NCBI GenBank assembly: GCA_903642325.1
Contig: CAHJWM010000036.1
Coordinates: 1-49,486 of the forward strand
DNA: 49,486 bases
Reading direction: 5' to 3'
Source of the DNA: Myxococcales bacterium
GTDB lineage: Bacteria > Myxococcota_A > Polyangia > Polyangiales > Polyangiaceae
Shown here: positions 17,998-27,083 of the stretch, piece after piece
Numbering within the stretch: the stretch's first letter is position 1
How the letters are laid out: every line of letters starts with the position of its first letter
Notes under the pieces: generated by a model
What the model was told of the DNA's origin: nothing
The model's input: the letters and a program-made list of their open reading frames with translations, nothing else
The model's database searches: none
Position numbers and translations under genes: made by a program

Positions 17998-18957
17998 ATG
18001 CAAGGTCGTCTGTTCACGATCGATCTCTCGTTCCTTCGTGCGGGCTACTTCATCCCGGCGCCAAGCTACTTCGTACTACTGCTCACGGGGTTCGTCTTCG
18101 CCACGCTAATGGGCGCGATCTGGGCCAAACGCATCGGGCAAGATCCGGACGTGATCGTGGATCTCGGGCTGGCCATGTTGCTTGCCGGCATCGCCGGCGG
18201 CCGCATCTTGCACGTCTTGGCCGATGGCTACTTCTGGGACTACGTGCACCTGTGTACCGAGCCGAGCAAGGTCTCGTGGCACTTGGATCGAGCGCAGTGC
18301 CTCAGCCCGGACTACGCTGGTCTCTGGGATAGTGCCGCATCCGTCTGTAAGCCGAAGGCTAGGGATTGCTTTGCCTGGGCGCGTTTCTACGCCGGCGGCC
18401 TGACGTATTACGGCGGGTTTTTGGGGGCGTCGGTTACGGCGTGGTACTTGCTGCGCGCCGATCGCTTTCCGTTTTGGAAGGCCGCAGACATGGCCGGCTT
18501 GGTCGTTCCGCTCGGCTTGGGCTTCGGCCGCATGGGCTGCCTGCTTGCCGGCTGCTGCTTCGGCAAGCCGACGGGCTCCGGCTTGGGGTTGATTTTCCCC
18601 CCCAATAGCCCGGCAAGTGAGTCCGAGTTCAAGGCCGGCCTCCTACAATCCATGGGCGAATCCTCGCTCAGCGTCCATCCCACGCAGATTTACGAGTCGG
18701 GAGCGTGCTTTGCGATCGCAGCGCTTTTGATCCTGCATCTGCATGGGCGAAAGCGCTACGACGGGCAAGTGTTCATGGCATTCGTGGCCCTGTACGCCGG
18801 AGTTCGCTTCGGGCTCGAATTTCTGCGTAGTGATGATCGCGGCGGCCTCCTTGGGCTCAGCACCTCGCAGCTCATCGGGCTATTGCTCATCGCGGCCGTC
18901 GTGGGCGGGCACCGCGTGCTTTCGGGGAGGTTGGCCCGCGTGGCGAGCCCTGCGTAA
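17998..18957 (+). CDS. lgt: Prolipoprotein diacylglyceryl transferase
   Basis: Inner-membrane enzyme that transfers diacylglycerol from phosphatidylglycerol to the lipobox Cys, the step before LspA. Multiple membrane segments; GGLTYYGGFLGA stands where E. coli has the H-GG motif (Tyr for His103), GFGRMGCLLAGCCFGKPTG carries the conserved Arg178, and HPTQIYES (227-234) is present. An insertion between about residues 80 and 130 holds four Cys (86, 101, 117, 124) that could form disulfides. The YYGG and GCCFGKPT forms occur in other deltaproteobacterial-type Lgt proteins, so activity is still likely. Confidence 0.93.
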   Translation: MQGRLFTIDLSFLRAGYFIPAPSYFVLLLTGFVFATLMGAIWAKRIGQDPDVIVDLGLAMLLAGIAGGRILHVLADGYFWDYVHLCTEPSKVSWHLDRAQCLSPDYAGLWDSAASVCKPKARDCFAWARFYAGGLTYYGGFLGASVTAWYLLRADRFPFWKAADMAGLVVPLGLGFGRMGCLLAGCCFGKPTGSGLGLIFPPNSPASESEFKAGLLQSMGESSLSVHPTQIYESGACFAIAALLILHLHGRKRYDGQVFMAFVALYAGVRFGLEFLRSDDRGGLLGLSTSQLIGLLLIAAVVGGHRVLSGRLARVASPA

Positions 18958-18960
18958 ACT
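18931..18960 (+). promoter_or_regulatory. Putative promoter inside the lgt 3' end (leaderless)
   Basis: TTGGCC (18931-18936), 18-bp spacer, TAAACT (18955-18960), which overlaps the lgt stop codon. The -10 box ends 6 nt before GTG 18967, predicting a leaderless transcript for the next gene. Confidence 0.5.
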
Positions 18961-18966
18961 GAGCAG

Positions 18967-19836
18967 GTGAGGTTCGGATCAGGATCGCGGCGTTCGTTCG
19001 GAAGCAGCTCATGGTTGTTGTTGGCTGCCGCGCTCACCGGCACGTCGGTCGCGGCATGCAGCAAGGAGGATCACCCGCCCTACGCGGCCGGGTGCGAGTC
19101 CGACTGCGCGCCGCTTCCGGGCGTTACGCTTGGCGGCAGTGCGACGGGCGCGTCCACGACTACTCCCGCAGCGGACGCAGGCTCTGGCAGCCTGACCGGG
19201 CAGGTCGTGCAATTGACGGATGACGGCTTCATCAATGCCGCGTTGTTCGTTAAGTCCGCCACGGTATCCGCGGTGGGTGCCTCCGCCGCCACCGTGAGCG
19301 GCGTCTGGGATGGCGCCGATCCCTACGTCCTCTCCGACGTCGCGTTGCTCGGGCCCAATTGGGTCAGCGTGCACCCCGACGACGTGCAAGGAGACGCCTT
19401 GATCACCTACCAGGCCGTGGGTACGAGCTCGGTGTCCACCGCGGATCTGGCCGTGGTCTCGGCCACGATCTTGGACGAAGTGATCACGGCTGGGCAGACG
19501 CTGCGCAGCCTCGACGGGGGGCAGGTCGTGCTCTTCTTCCGGAGCTCGAGCACGGGCGCCGCACTCTCCGGCTTGCACGTCGCTATGAGCTCAGCGCAGG
19601 CGGCCATTTTTGCGTCGAGCAAAGGCTGGATAGCCGATGACGGCACGGCGACGACGGGGCCGAGTGGGCTCGTCGTTTTCGCCAATGTCGATGCGAGCAA
19701 GTCGGGCAAGGGCTTGCAAAACGTCACCGTGAGTCGAGGCGTGACTGCCACCAGCCCGGCCCTTTCCGGGGGCACGTTTGCGATCCAAGTCGTGAGCGGC
19801 GCAGTTACACTGGCCAACGTCAGCGTGCCCCTTTAG
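18967..19836 (+). CDS. Lipoprotein of unknown function
   Basis: 289 residues. Signal peptide SSSWLLLAAALTGTSVAAC with a lipobox Cys, then CESDCAPLPG and a Gly/Ser/Thr-rich linker. The body is Val/Ser/Ala-rich, predicted beta, with no recognised domain (for example TVSAVGASAATVSGVWDGAD). The start is GTG 18967 directly after lgt, and a promoter overlaps the lgt stop, so it can be expressed separately from lspA-lgt. Probably an outer-membrane-anchored surface protein. Confidence 0.75.
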   Translation: MRFGSGSRRSFGSSSWLLLAAALTGTSVAACSKEDHPPYAAGCESDCAPLPGVTLGGSATGASTTTPAADAGSGSLTGQVVQLTDDGFINAALFVKSATVSAVGASAATVSGVWDGADPYVLSDVALLGPNWVSVHPDDVQGDALITYQAVGTSSVSTADLAVVSATILDEVITAGQTLRSLDGGQVVLFFRSSSTGAALSGLHVAMSSAQAAIFASSKGWIADDGTATTGPSGLVVFANVDASKSGKGLQNVTVSRGVTATSPALSGGTFAIQVVSGAVTLANVSVPL

Positions 19837-19884
19837 CGCTGAGCGCCCCTGGCGCGTGCGGCCAGCCTCTGATAAGCGTGCGCC

Positions 19885-20760
19885 GTGGCCAACCTCATCG
19901 ACGGCAAGGCGATCTCGAAGCTCGTGCGCGAAGAAGTGGCGCGCGGTGTCGGGGCCTTCAAAGCTCAATATGGCCGGGTCCCGGGGTTGCACGTGGTTCT
20001 GGTCGGAGAAGATCCTGCCTCGACGGTCTACGTGCGCAATAAAGAGAAGGCCGCTGCAGAGGTGGGCATCTCCGGTCGGGTGCACCGCCTACCCAACACC
20101 ACGACCGAAGAGGAGTTGGTCGGCCTAGTGCGCGAGCTGAATCAGACCGGCGACGTCGACGGCATTTTGGTGCAATTTCCAGTACCCAACGGCATCCGTC
20201 AGCACAAAGTGGTCGCCGCCACCGCGCCCTCCAAGGACGTGGACGGACTGCACCCCGAGAGCATCGGCGCGCTCTGGGCCGGGACCAAGGGTCTCGTGCC
20301 CTGTACACCGCGCGGTTGCATGCGCTTGATCGCGGAAACCGGCATGCCGCTAAGCGGCGCAAAAGCCGTGGTGATTGGGCGCAGCAACTTGGTCGGTAAA
20401 CCGATCGCGGGCCTGTTGCTGGCGGCCAACGCCACGGTCACTCTGGCGCACTCGAAAACTCAGGATTTGCCGGCGGTTTGCCGGGAAGCGGACGTCTTGG
20501 TGGCGGCGGTTGGCCGCACCAAAATGATCCACGGCTCGTGGATCAAGCCGGGCGCCGTCGTGATCGACGTGGGCATGAATCGCGATGACGCGGGCAGGCT
20601 GTGCGGCGATGTCGACTTCGAGTCCGCATCTGCAGTAGCCTCGGCGATTACACCGGTGCCAGGCGGCGTTGGTCCGATGACGATCGCGATGCTTCTCGAA
20701 AATACACTGCTCGCTGCGCTCGCGCGACTGACTCGCGGGTCACGGACCCTGATCAGTTGA
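19885..20760 (+). CDS. folD: Bifunctional methylenetetrahydrofolate dehydrogenase/cyclohydrolase
   Basis: Cytoplasmic one-carbon enzyme that interconverts 5,10-methylene- and 10-formyl-tetrahydrofolate with NADP. Motifs: YVRNKEKA with catalytic Lys53, GILVQFPVP (the usual form is VQLPLP), KDVDGLHPES, VIGRSNLVGKP (nucleotide binding), and TPVPGGVGPMT near the C-terminus. 291 residues is normal length. The start is GTG 19885; TAAGCG at 19873-19878 with TGGCGC 17 bp upstream may be a leaderless promoter. Its end overlaps convergent coaE by 8 bp. Confidence 0.96.
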   Translation: MANLIDGKAISKLVREEVARGVGAFKAQYGRVPGLHVVLVGEDPASTVYVRNKEKAAAEVGISGRVHRLPNTTTEEELVGLVRELNQTGDVDGILVQFPVPNGIRQHKVVAATAPSKDVDGLHPESIGALWAGTKGLVPCTPRGCMRLIAETGMPLSGAKAVVIGRSNLVGKPIAGLLLAANATVTLAHSKTQDLPAVCREADVLVAAVGRTKMIHGSWIKPGAVVIDVGMNRDDAGRLCGDVDFESASAVASAITPVPGGVGPMTIAMLLENTLLAALARLTRGSRTLIS

Positions 20761-21391
20761 TCGCCGGATAGCGATCCACGGAGACACCGAGCGAAGAACA
20801 CAGTGCTTCGAACACCGCGTCCGTACGCTGCGCGAGCTCTGCTAAGGACCCTCCATTGTCGATGACGTAGTCGGCGCGGCGGACTTTGTCGGCGAGGGGC
20901 ATCTGCGCGGCGATTCTGGCGTCGATCTGGGCGTCGTTGAACGCGTCGCGGCCCGTGAGCCGGGCTCGCACGAGCAGGTCAGGAGCGTGCACCACCACGA
21001 CCTTGGCTAAGTCGCGCTCCAAACCGACTTCGTACAAGAGCGGTACTTCGTAGCAGACCAGCGGCTCCCCGCGCTCGCCGATTCGTACGAAGCGCTCGGC
21101 CGCAAGCTCGCGCACGATGGGGTGAATCAGGGAATCGAGTGCCCGGCGAGCTTCATCGTCTGCGAACACTCGCTCGGCCAAGCGTGCTCGGTCGAGCTCA
21201 CCGGTCGCCGTCAGCACCTCGGCCCCGAAGTAGTGGGCGAGCTCCGCCAGGCCTCGGCTGCCCCGAACGACCGCTAGACGGGCGAGCTGGTCGGCATCGA
21301 CGACGGGCAGGCCGCGCCCCTGAAGCCGCTTGCCCACGGCGCTTTTACCCGAGCCAATGCCGCCGGTCAGCCCAAATATTACGGGCTCCAC
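20753..21391 (-). CDS. coaE: Dephospho-CoA kinase
   Basis: Last step of coenzyme A synthesis: phosphorylates the 3'-OH of dephospho-CoA. P-loop GLTGGIGSGKS near the N-terminus, VVDADQLAR, the HPIVR helix and PLLYEVGLE are all typical. GTG 21391 gives 212 residues, the usual family size; the longer frame adds an unconserved leader that overlaps the divergent propeller gene. A TACATT box (21403-21398) ends 6 nt before the start, again suggesting a leaderless message. Confidence 0.93.
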   Translation of the reverse strand: MEPVIFGLTGGIGSGKSAVGKRLQGRGLPVVDADQLARLAVVRGSRGLAELAHYFGAEVLTATGELDRARLAERVFADDEARRALDSLIHPIVRELAAERFVRIGERGEPLVCYEVPLLYEVGLERDLAKVVVVHAPDLLVRARLTGRDAFNDAQIDARIAAQMPLADKVRRADYVIDNGGSLAELAQRTDAVFEALCSSLGVSVDRYPAIN

Positions 21392-21482
21392 CCGGCGAAT
21401 GTACGCGAGCACGGGGCGCGAGGGAAGGAAAGCAAGCTCGCGGCTCTGGTGCTTTCGGCAAAAGGGTTTAAAACCGTCGAGA

Positions 21483-22340
21483 GTGAAGACTGGACCTCTG
21501 TTCATCTGGCCATTTGTTGCGCTCCCGTGTTTGGCGTCCGGTCAGCCGAACGCCACCTCAGTCGCGTCTCCGCCGGTTGCGCAACCGTGCTGCGAGCTGC
21601 AGAGCCCGCGCTTTCGCTTCGATGCGGGCGCGCCGCTCCTGGCGCCCGCTGGTGTTGCGCCAGACGGTACCGTCTGCGTGGGGACAGCGGACGGCTACAT
21701 TCACCTGATCGGTGCGGATGGTAGCTACCGTTGGAGCTACAGCGTGCATGGCGCCGTGGCGCGTCGCCCAGTGTTTGCCGGTGAGCTCTGGTACATCGCG
21801 ACCAGCGCCGAACGCATCTACGCGCTGACTCGCTCGGGCACGTTGCATTGGGTTTTCAAACCCCCCGCCGGCGTCGCGAGTGAGCTGGCAACCGATGCAA
21901 GCGGCGTCTTGTATTTCGTCGCGAGCGATCGCTTCTTGTATGGGCTGACTGGGCAGGGCGGCATCTCGCTGCGAGCGCAATTCGGCGTTCCGGTGGCCGG
22001 GCCTAGCGCCGCTCCGGATGGCGCGATTTGGCTCGAAAATGCGGTCGGGTCGAGGCTGAGTATCCGAGATCATGTCGTGCGCCGCTACGCTCCCGATGCA
22101 CCTCACGAGCTGGAATTTGCAACGCCCAATACGCTTCGGGATCCGGAGGGTCGCATTTGGAGCGCGACCGCAACGGGTGGGCTTGGGCTGAGCGGCGCTG
22201 GATCCGAGCCCTGTTCTTTCACGCTCACGAGCTCGCCACTGTTCACGCCGGCGTGGTCCGCGGCGGCTCACTACGTGGTCGTCAGCGCTCGTAGCGGGCT
22301 CGTCGTCGCCCTGGAGCCGCCGCATCACTGGGCGCGCTGA
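21483..22340 (+). CDS. Exported beta-propeller (PQQ-like repeat) protein
   Basis: 285 residues from GTG 21483. Signal peptide MKTGPLFIWPFVALPCLASG, then PQQ-like blades: GTVCVGTADGYIHLIGADGS, LWYIATSAERIYALTRSGTL, GVLYFVASDRFLYGLTGQGG. Propellers of this kind are usually scaffolds, BamB being one example, but no specific function can be assigned. The MrfB-like gene starts 3 bp after its stop, so the two are co-transcribed. Confidence 0.75.
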   Translation: MKTGPLFIWPFVALPCLASGQPNATSVASPPVAQPCCELQSPRFRFDAGAPLLAPAGVAPDGTVCVGTADGYIHLIGADGSYRWSYSVHGAVARRPVFAGELWYIATSAERIYALTRSGTLHWVFKPPAGVASELATDASGVLYFVASDRFLYGLTGQGGISLRAQFGVPVAGPSAAPDGAIWLENAVGSRLSIRDHVVRRYAPDAPHELEFATPNTLRDPEGRIWSATATGGLGLSGAGSEPCSFTLTSSPLFTPAWSAAAHYVVVSARSGLVVALEPPHHWAR

Positions 22341-22343
22341 GCC

Positions 22344-23678
22344 ATGGACTTCAAAAGCAAGCTCGCGATGTACCTTCAGCCGCAGCCGGGCGCGCCGCAG
22401 CCCGTCATGGAGCGCGCGCTGTCCGAGCCCGCGCTTTCCGTCGGCGCGAGTAGCACTGGCCCGCGCTCGGCCACGCTGGCTCAGCTGCGCCATAAGATGG
22501 CCGAGATTCTTGCCTGTTCCGCGCTCGCGCCGCGCGTCCGGCCCGAGCCGGTGGAGCTCGATTTTTCGTACTCGGGTTCGGCCTTACCTTTCGTTCGCGA
22601 GCAAAAAGCGAGCGGTCCGCTGTTCCGCCGTCATCAGGTCTTGCCGTCGTCCCACCATGTCGGTCGGATACCGGTCGACGCGGCGGCTAGCTCGCGCGCC
22701 GAGCTTTTAGGCTTGTTGGCGCTCGATCCTCGCGTCTCGCGGGCCGATCCCAAGCGCGCATTGTACTTCGACACGGAGACGACTGGGCTCGGCGGAGGCG
22801 CCGGCGTCTTGGCGTTTTTGGTTGGGTTGGCCTGGTTCGATGAAGACCTGCGCTTGCACTCCGAACAATTCTTGTTGCGCAGCCCTGGCGAGGAAATGCC
22901 GCTGCTCGAGGCATTGAGCGAGCGTGTCGAGCACGCCGACCTGCTCGTTTCGTACAACGGCAAAGCCTTCGATTTGCCACTGCTCAACGGGCGCATGGTC
23001 ATGAATCGCCTCGCCAAGCTGCCGGAACGGGCCCACTTGGACCTGCTGCACGTGGGCCGCCGTTTACACAAAACCCGGTTGGGCGCGTGTCGTCTGATCA
23101 GCCTGGAAAGTGACGTGCTCGGCTTCGTACGCGGCCCGGACATTGCCGGTATCGACATCGCGCCGCGCTACGCGCATTACCTCCGCACGGGGGACGACGG
23201 CGCGCTCGAGCAGGTCATCGAGCACAACGCCTGGGACGTGGTCTCTATGGCGGCTCTGGTCGGCTTGTACGGTGAGCCGTTCGATCTACTGCACGAACGC
23301 GATCTGATCGGCCTGGCTCGTACGTTGAAGCGGGCGCGAGCGTTCGACGACGCAGAGCGTGCGGCGGCGAGCGCGCTTTCACGCGGGGCCGGGATCGAAG
23401 CGCGTCGCGCCCATGGCGAAATCGCCAAAGCGCGCGGGGATCGCGCGCAGGCTCTGGCCCACTTCGAGGCCTTCGCCGCCGAGGTCGACGACCCGACCAT
23501 CCGCCTCGAGCTCGCCAAACTTTACGAGCACCACGTGCGTTCGCCGAGCAGCGCGCTTGGCTGGCTCGACCAGGGTACTGGCGAAGACCCCGCGCGAGCC
23601 GAGCGGCGGCGCATGCGTTTATCTCGCAAGATCGAGAGAGCTGGAAAAGGCGGCAGGACGAGCAAAGCACAGCGCTGA
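22344..23678 (+). CDS. mrfB: MrfB-like DEDD exonuclease (YprB family) with TPR-like tail
   Basis: 444 residues. An RNase H-fold YprB domain (about 100-310) carries the DEDD acidic residues: YFDTETTGL (Asp143, Glu145), SYNGKAFDLPLL (Asp210) and HNAWDVVSM (Asp298). In B. subtilis MrfB is the exonuclease partner of the MrfA helicase. The C-terminal ~130 residues form TPR-like helices (AFDDAERAAASALSRGAG, QALAHFEAFAAE) and end in a basic tail. A MrfA-like helicase lies at 14630-17068. The pairing is family-based inference. Confidence 0.85.
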   Translation: MDFKSKLAMYLQPQPGAPQPVMERALSEPALSVGASSTGPRSATLAQLRHKMAEILACSALAPRVRPEPVELDFSYSGSALPFVREQKASGPLFRRHQVLPSSHHVGRIPVDAAASSRAELLGLLALDPRVSRADPKRALYFDTETTGLGGGAGVLAFLVGLAWFDEDLRLHSEQFLLRSPGEEMPLLEALSERVEHADLLVSYNGKAFDLPLLNGRMVMNRLAKLPERAHLDLLHVGRRLHKTRLGACRLISLESDVLGFVRGPDIAGIDIAPRYAHYLRTGDDGALEQVIEHNAWDVVSMAALVGLYGEPFDLLHERDLIGLARTLKRARAFDDAERAAASALSRGAGIEARRAHGEIAKARGDRAQALAHFEAFAAEVDDPTIRLELAKLYEHHVRSPSSALGWLDQGTGEDPARAERRRMRLSRKIERAGKGGRTSKAQR

Positions 23679-23725
23679 GCCTCGCTTCAGTGCAGCTGTT
23701 GCGTGTGCCTCGAACGCGCAAATTC

Positions 23726-23734
23726 TGCTATCAG
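23726..23734 (+). promoter_or_regulatory. Putative extended -10 element of leuS
   Basis: TGCTATCAG fits an extended -10 (TGn + TATCAG) and resembles TGCTATACG before ileS. The box ends 10 nt before ATG 23745. No clear -35 box or Shine-Dalgarno site is visible. Confidence 0.4.
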
Positions 23735-23744
23735 AGCGACCTTC

Positions 23745-26396
23745 ATGGCGTACGACCACAAGCAAATCGAGCCGCGCTGGCAGCAGTACTGGGCCGAGCA
23801 CGAGACGTTCAAGGCAGAACGCCGCCCCGGGCATCCCAAGTACTACGTCCTCGACATGTTCCCGTATCCTTCGGGCACTGGTCTCCATGTCGGCCACCCA
23901 GAGGGCTACACCGCGACCGACATCGTGGCTCGTTACAAACGCATGAATGGCTTCGACGTGCTCCACCCCATGGGCTGGGATGCCTTCGGCCTCCCCGCTG
24001 AGCAGCACGCGATCGAGACCGGGACCCCGCCCGCCCTCACCATCGCCAAGAACACCGACACCTTTCGACGTCAGCTCAAATCCCTTGGCTTTGCCTACGA
24101 CTGGTCGCGTGAGCTGAATACGACTGACCCCGGCTATTTCCGCTGGACACAATGGATCTTCCTCCAGCTGTTCGCGCGCGGGCTAGCATTTCAGGCAGAA
24201 ATACCGGTCAATTGGTGCGAGGCGCTGGGCACGGTGCTGGCCAACGAAGAAGTGATCGATGGGCGCAGCGAGCGTGGCAATTATCCGGTGGTGCGCACGC
24301 CACTTCGCCAATGGCAACTGCGCATCACCGCCTACGCCGACCGCCTCTCGAGCGATCTCGACGCCGTGCAGTGGCCCGAGACTAAACAGAAGCAACGGGA
24401 TTGGATTGGTCGCAGTGAGGGTGCGGAAGTCGATTTTTCGATCGTCGGTCACACCGAGGCGCTCACCGTTTATACCACTCGGCCCGATACGCTGTTCGGC
24501 GCCACTTATCTCGTGATAGCGCCCGATCACCCGCTCACCACTCGCCTGGCCGGGCCCGAGCAACGCCGCGCAGTCGCAGACTATGCGCAAGCGGCGGCGC
24601 GCAAGAGTGACATGGAGCGCACCGCTCTGAACAAGGAAAAATCTGGCATTTTCCTGGGCGCTTTCGCGAAAAACCCGCTGACCGGCAAGGCCATCCCAAT
24701 CTACACGGCCGACTACGTGCTGGGCGCTTACGGCACGGGCGCAATCATGGCTGTGCCTGCGCATGACGAGCGCGACTTCGAGTTTGCGAAAAAATTTGCG
24801 CTACCCATCGTGGAGGTCGTGAGCAAAGACGGCTCACTCACGGGCGAGGTCGAACAGGTGTTCACCGACCCCGGCGTGGCCGTCCGCTCCGGCCAGTTCG
24901 ACGGCCAAGCCACCTCGCAGATGAAAGCGAACATGATCGCATTCTTGGAGGAGGAGCACCTCGGTCGCCGACGCGTCAATTACAAGCTTCGTGACTGGGT
25001 CTTCAGCCGTCAGCGGTACTGGGGCGAGCCGATCCCCATCTACTTTCCGGTCCGCACGGCGGGTGACCCGCGGCGGGGCGATCCGTATGAAATTGACTAC
25101 GGATCCCCCATCGCGGTCGAAGAAAGTGAGCTCCCGTTGCTCCTTCCCGAGCTCGAGGACTACCGTCCGGGCGATCCCCAGGGGCCGCTGGTGCGCGCCG
25201 TAGACTGGCGTTTCTTCCTCAAAGACGGCTCATGGTTCGCGCGCGAAACGAACACCATGCCGCAGTGGGCCGGCTCGTGCTGGTATTACCTGCGTTTCCT
25301 CGACCCCCACAACCCGCGCGAGCTATGCTCGAAAGCCGCCTACGACGCCTGGATGCCGGTCGACCTGTACGTGGGCGGCTCCGAGCATGCGGTTTTGCAC
25401 CTGCTCTACGCTCGGTTTTGGCACAAAGTGTTGTTCGACGTGGGAGTGGTTACGGACTCCGAGCCTTTCGTCAAGCTCGTGCATCAGGGCATTATTTTGG
25501 GGATGGCCTACCGCTACTACGCGGTGCTCGGCGAAAACGGCCAGCTGCTGCGCGCGCTTTCCGGTGACGAGCCCGGTATTGCTTCCGATGCCGATGGGCA
25601 GCTGCGGCTCCTGGCGACTGGGGAGTCAGTTCAAGTACGCTGGGCCAAGGAATCCGAGATCGACGCGCGTGAGGGCCGGCTCGTCCACCGTGAGCTTGGC
25701 GTACGGCTGGTCGGAATCGCCGAGAAGATGGCGAAATCACGCGGGAATTCGGTGAGCCCGGACGTCGTCGTCGATGAGTTCGGGGCGGACAGCCTGCGCT
25801 TGTACGAAATGTTCATGGGTCCGTTGGAGCAGGCCAAGCCTTGGCAGGCGAGCGGTATCCAAGGCGTACGCCGCTTCCTCGACCGCACGGACGCCATCGC
25901 TCGGCGGCCGCTCAGCGATGCCGCGCTCGATCACGAAACCGCCAAGCTAGTGCACCGCACGGTGCAGAAGGTAGGTCGGGATATCGAGGCGCTCTCATTG
26001 AATACGGCCGTGAGCGCCATGATGATTCTGGCCAACCACCTGAACGCCGTGGAGCGGCCCGCTCGTGAGGCGGTTGAAAAGCTTCTCCTCTGCCTGGCGC
26101 CGTTTGCGCCGCATCTCGCGGAAGAGCTTTGGGCGGCGCTCGGGCACTCACCGTCTATCGCGAACGAGGCGTGGCCCGCGTTCGACCCGAGTCTGTGCCA
26201 GGACGACGTCGTCGAGATTGCGGTGCAAGTGAACGGCAAGGTCCGGGGCCGCGCGGCGCTCGCTCGCGACGCGGGTGAATCGGTCGCCCGTGAGCTGGCC
26301 CTCACCGACCCGAATGTGACCAAATTTTTGAAAGACAAGACGTTGAAGAAATTGGTCTACGTGCCGGGCAAAGTCTTGAATTTCATCGTGGGCTGA
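23745..26396 (+). CDS. leuS: Leucyl-tRNA synthetase
   Basis: Cytoplasmic class I synthetase charging tRNA-Leu. HIGH motif as HVGH (residues 48-51) within PYPSGTGLHVGHPEGYT; the editing domain contains TTRPDTLFGATY and HDERDFEFAKKF; RDWVFSRQRYWGEP is typical. The second signature is KMAKS (661-665) instead of KMSKS. 883 residues is normal. ATG 23745 gives the standard start MAYDHKQIEPRWQQYW. An LptE-like gene follows, the order common in proteobacteria. Confidence 0.97.
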   Translation: MAYDHKQIEPRWQQYWAEHETFKAERRPGHPKYYVLDMFPYPSGTGLHVGHPEGYTATDIVARYKRMNGFDVLHPMGWDAFGLPAEQHAIETGTPPALTIAKNTDTFRRQLKSLGFAYDWSRELNTTDPGYFRWTQWIFLQLFARGLAFQAEIPVNWCEALGTVLANEEVIDGRSERGNYPVVRTPLRQWQLRITAYADRLSSDLDAVQWPETKQKQRDWIGRSEGAEVDFSIVGHTEALTVYTTRPDTLFGATYLVIAPDHPLTTRLAGPEQRRAVADYAQAAARKSDMERTALNKEKSGIFLGAFAKNPLTGKAIPIYTADYVLGAYGTGAIMAVPAHDERDFEFAKKFALPIVEVVSKDGSLTGEVEQVFTDPGVAVRSGQFDGQATSQMKANMIAFLEEEHLGRRRVNYKLRDWVFSRQRYWGEPIPIYFPVRTAGDPRRGDPYEIDYGSPIAVEESELPLLLPELEDYRPGDPQGPLVRAVDWRFFLKDGSWFARETNTMPQWAGSCWYYLRFLDPHNPRELCSKAAYDAWMPVDLYVGGSEHAVLHLLYARFWHKVLFDVGVVTDSEPFVKLVHQGIILGMAYRYYAVLGENGQLLRALSGDEPGIASDADGQLRLLATGESVQVRWAKESEIDAREGRLVHRELGVRLVGIAEKMAKSRGNSVSPDVVVDEFGADSLRLYEMFMGPLEQAKPWQASGIQGVRRFLDRTDAIARRPLSDAALDHETAKLVHRTVQKVGRDIEALSLNTAVSAMMILANHLNAVERPAREAVEKLLLCLAPFAPHLAEELWAALGHSPSIANEAWPAFDPSLCQDDVVEIAVQVNGKVRGRAALARDAGESVARELALTDPNVTKFLKDKTLKKLVYVPGKVLNFIVG

Positions 26397-26540
26397 GGAC
26401 GCAAAATTTGGCCGAACACATCTACTCGTCCTACGAACGTCGCCACTCAAGGCGTCTAGCCGCCCCCGCGGTCGCCGTTCTATCGGCCTTTTGGCTGAAC
26501 AGGCGAAGGGCTGTGGATAGGTTGTTGTTTCCCGTGAAAC

Positions 26541-27083
26541 TTGAGCCCTAACTCTCCTCAACGCCTGGACTTTTGTTGGGCACTCGGCCTGTGGGCAACG
26601 CTCGCTTTCGGCTGTGGGTATCGATCGGTTTTCCCGCGAACGGACGAGCGCGCGTTCGCGGTCCAGATCGGGCAAAATCTCATTCCGGAACCGCTGGTCG
26701 CGGAAACGGCGGCTCACGCCGCACGTGCCGAGCTCGCCGCCGCCGGCGCACTCGCGGAAGGGTCAACCTACCCGCGCCTCGTGGTCGATGTGCTCCGCGT
26801 CGACGAGTTGTCCAGGGGCGTCTACAAGCAGGGCGATCAGCCACGCGCGGGCGGCATGAGCATCGCGGTCGTGGTGCGCGGACGAATCTTCGAGGCGCAA
26901 GGCCAGGAGCCCAGCGCCGATTCCGGCGACGTTCGGCGGGCCGCGCAACTCGCCGGTGACGCCGAGCCTCGCGCGGACAGCACGGCCCGCGATGACGCTT
27001 TGCGGGAGGCGGCCGAACGCGCCGGTATAGCAGTTGCCAAGATCGCCCTCGGCCGGCCGGAGCCGGAAGATGAAGCGCCCTAA
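26541..27083 (+). CDS. lptE: LptE-like outer-membrane lipoprotein
   Basis: 180 residues from TTG 26541, the only plausible start before the signal peptide. The lipobox LAFGC is followed by GYRS, the usual beginning of LptE proteins, which plug the LptD barrel during LPS export. The segment SVFPRTDERAFAVQIGQNLI matches the conserved first beta-helix region, and the location after leuS fits LptE. Overall similarity is low, so assignment rests on context plus these features. No SD site is seen. The 26397-26540 gap holds no feature I can support. The stop overlaps the convergent DUF72 gene. Confidence 0.6.
   Translation: MSPNSPQRLDFCWALGLWATLAFGCGYRSVFPRTDERAFAVQIGQNLIPEPLVAETAAHAARAELAAAGALAEGSTYPRLVVDVLRVDELSRGVYKQGDQPRAGGMSIAVVVRGRIFEAQGQEPSADSGDVRRAAQLAGDAEPRADSTARDDALREAAERAGIAVAKIALGRPEPEDEAP

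Noticed and set aside
17998-18957. Lgt as inactive because of the His-to-Tyr change
   Set aside because: The YYGG and GCCFGKPT forms are, as far as I recall, shared by other Lgt proteins, and the gene is paired with an intact lspA.
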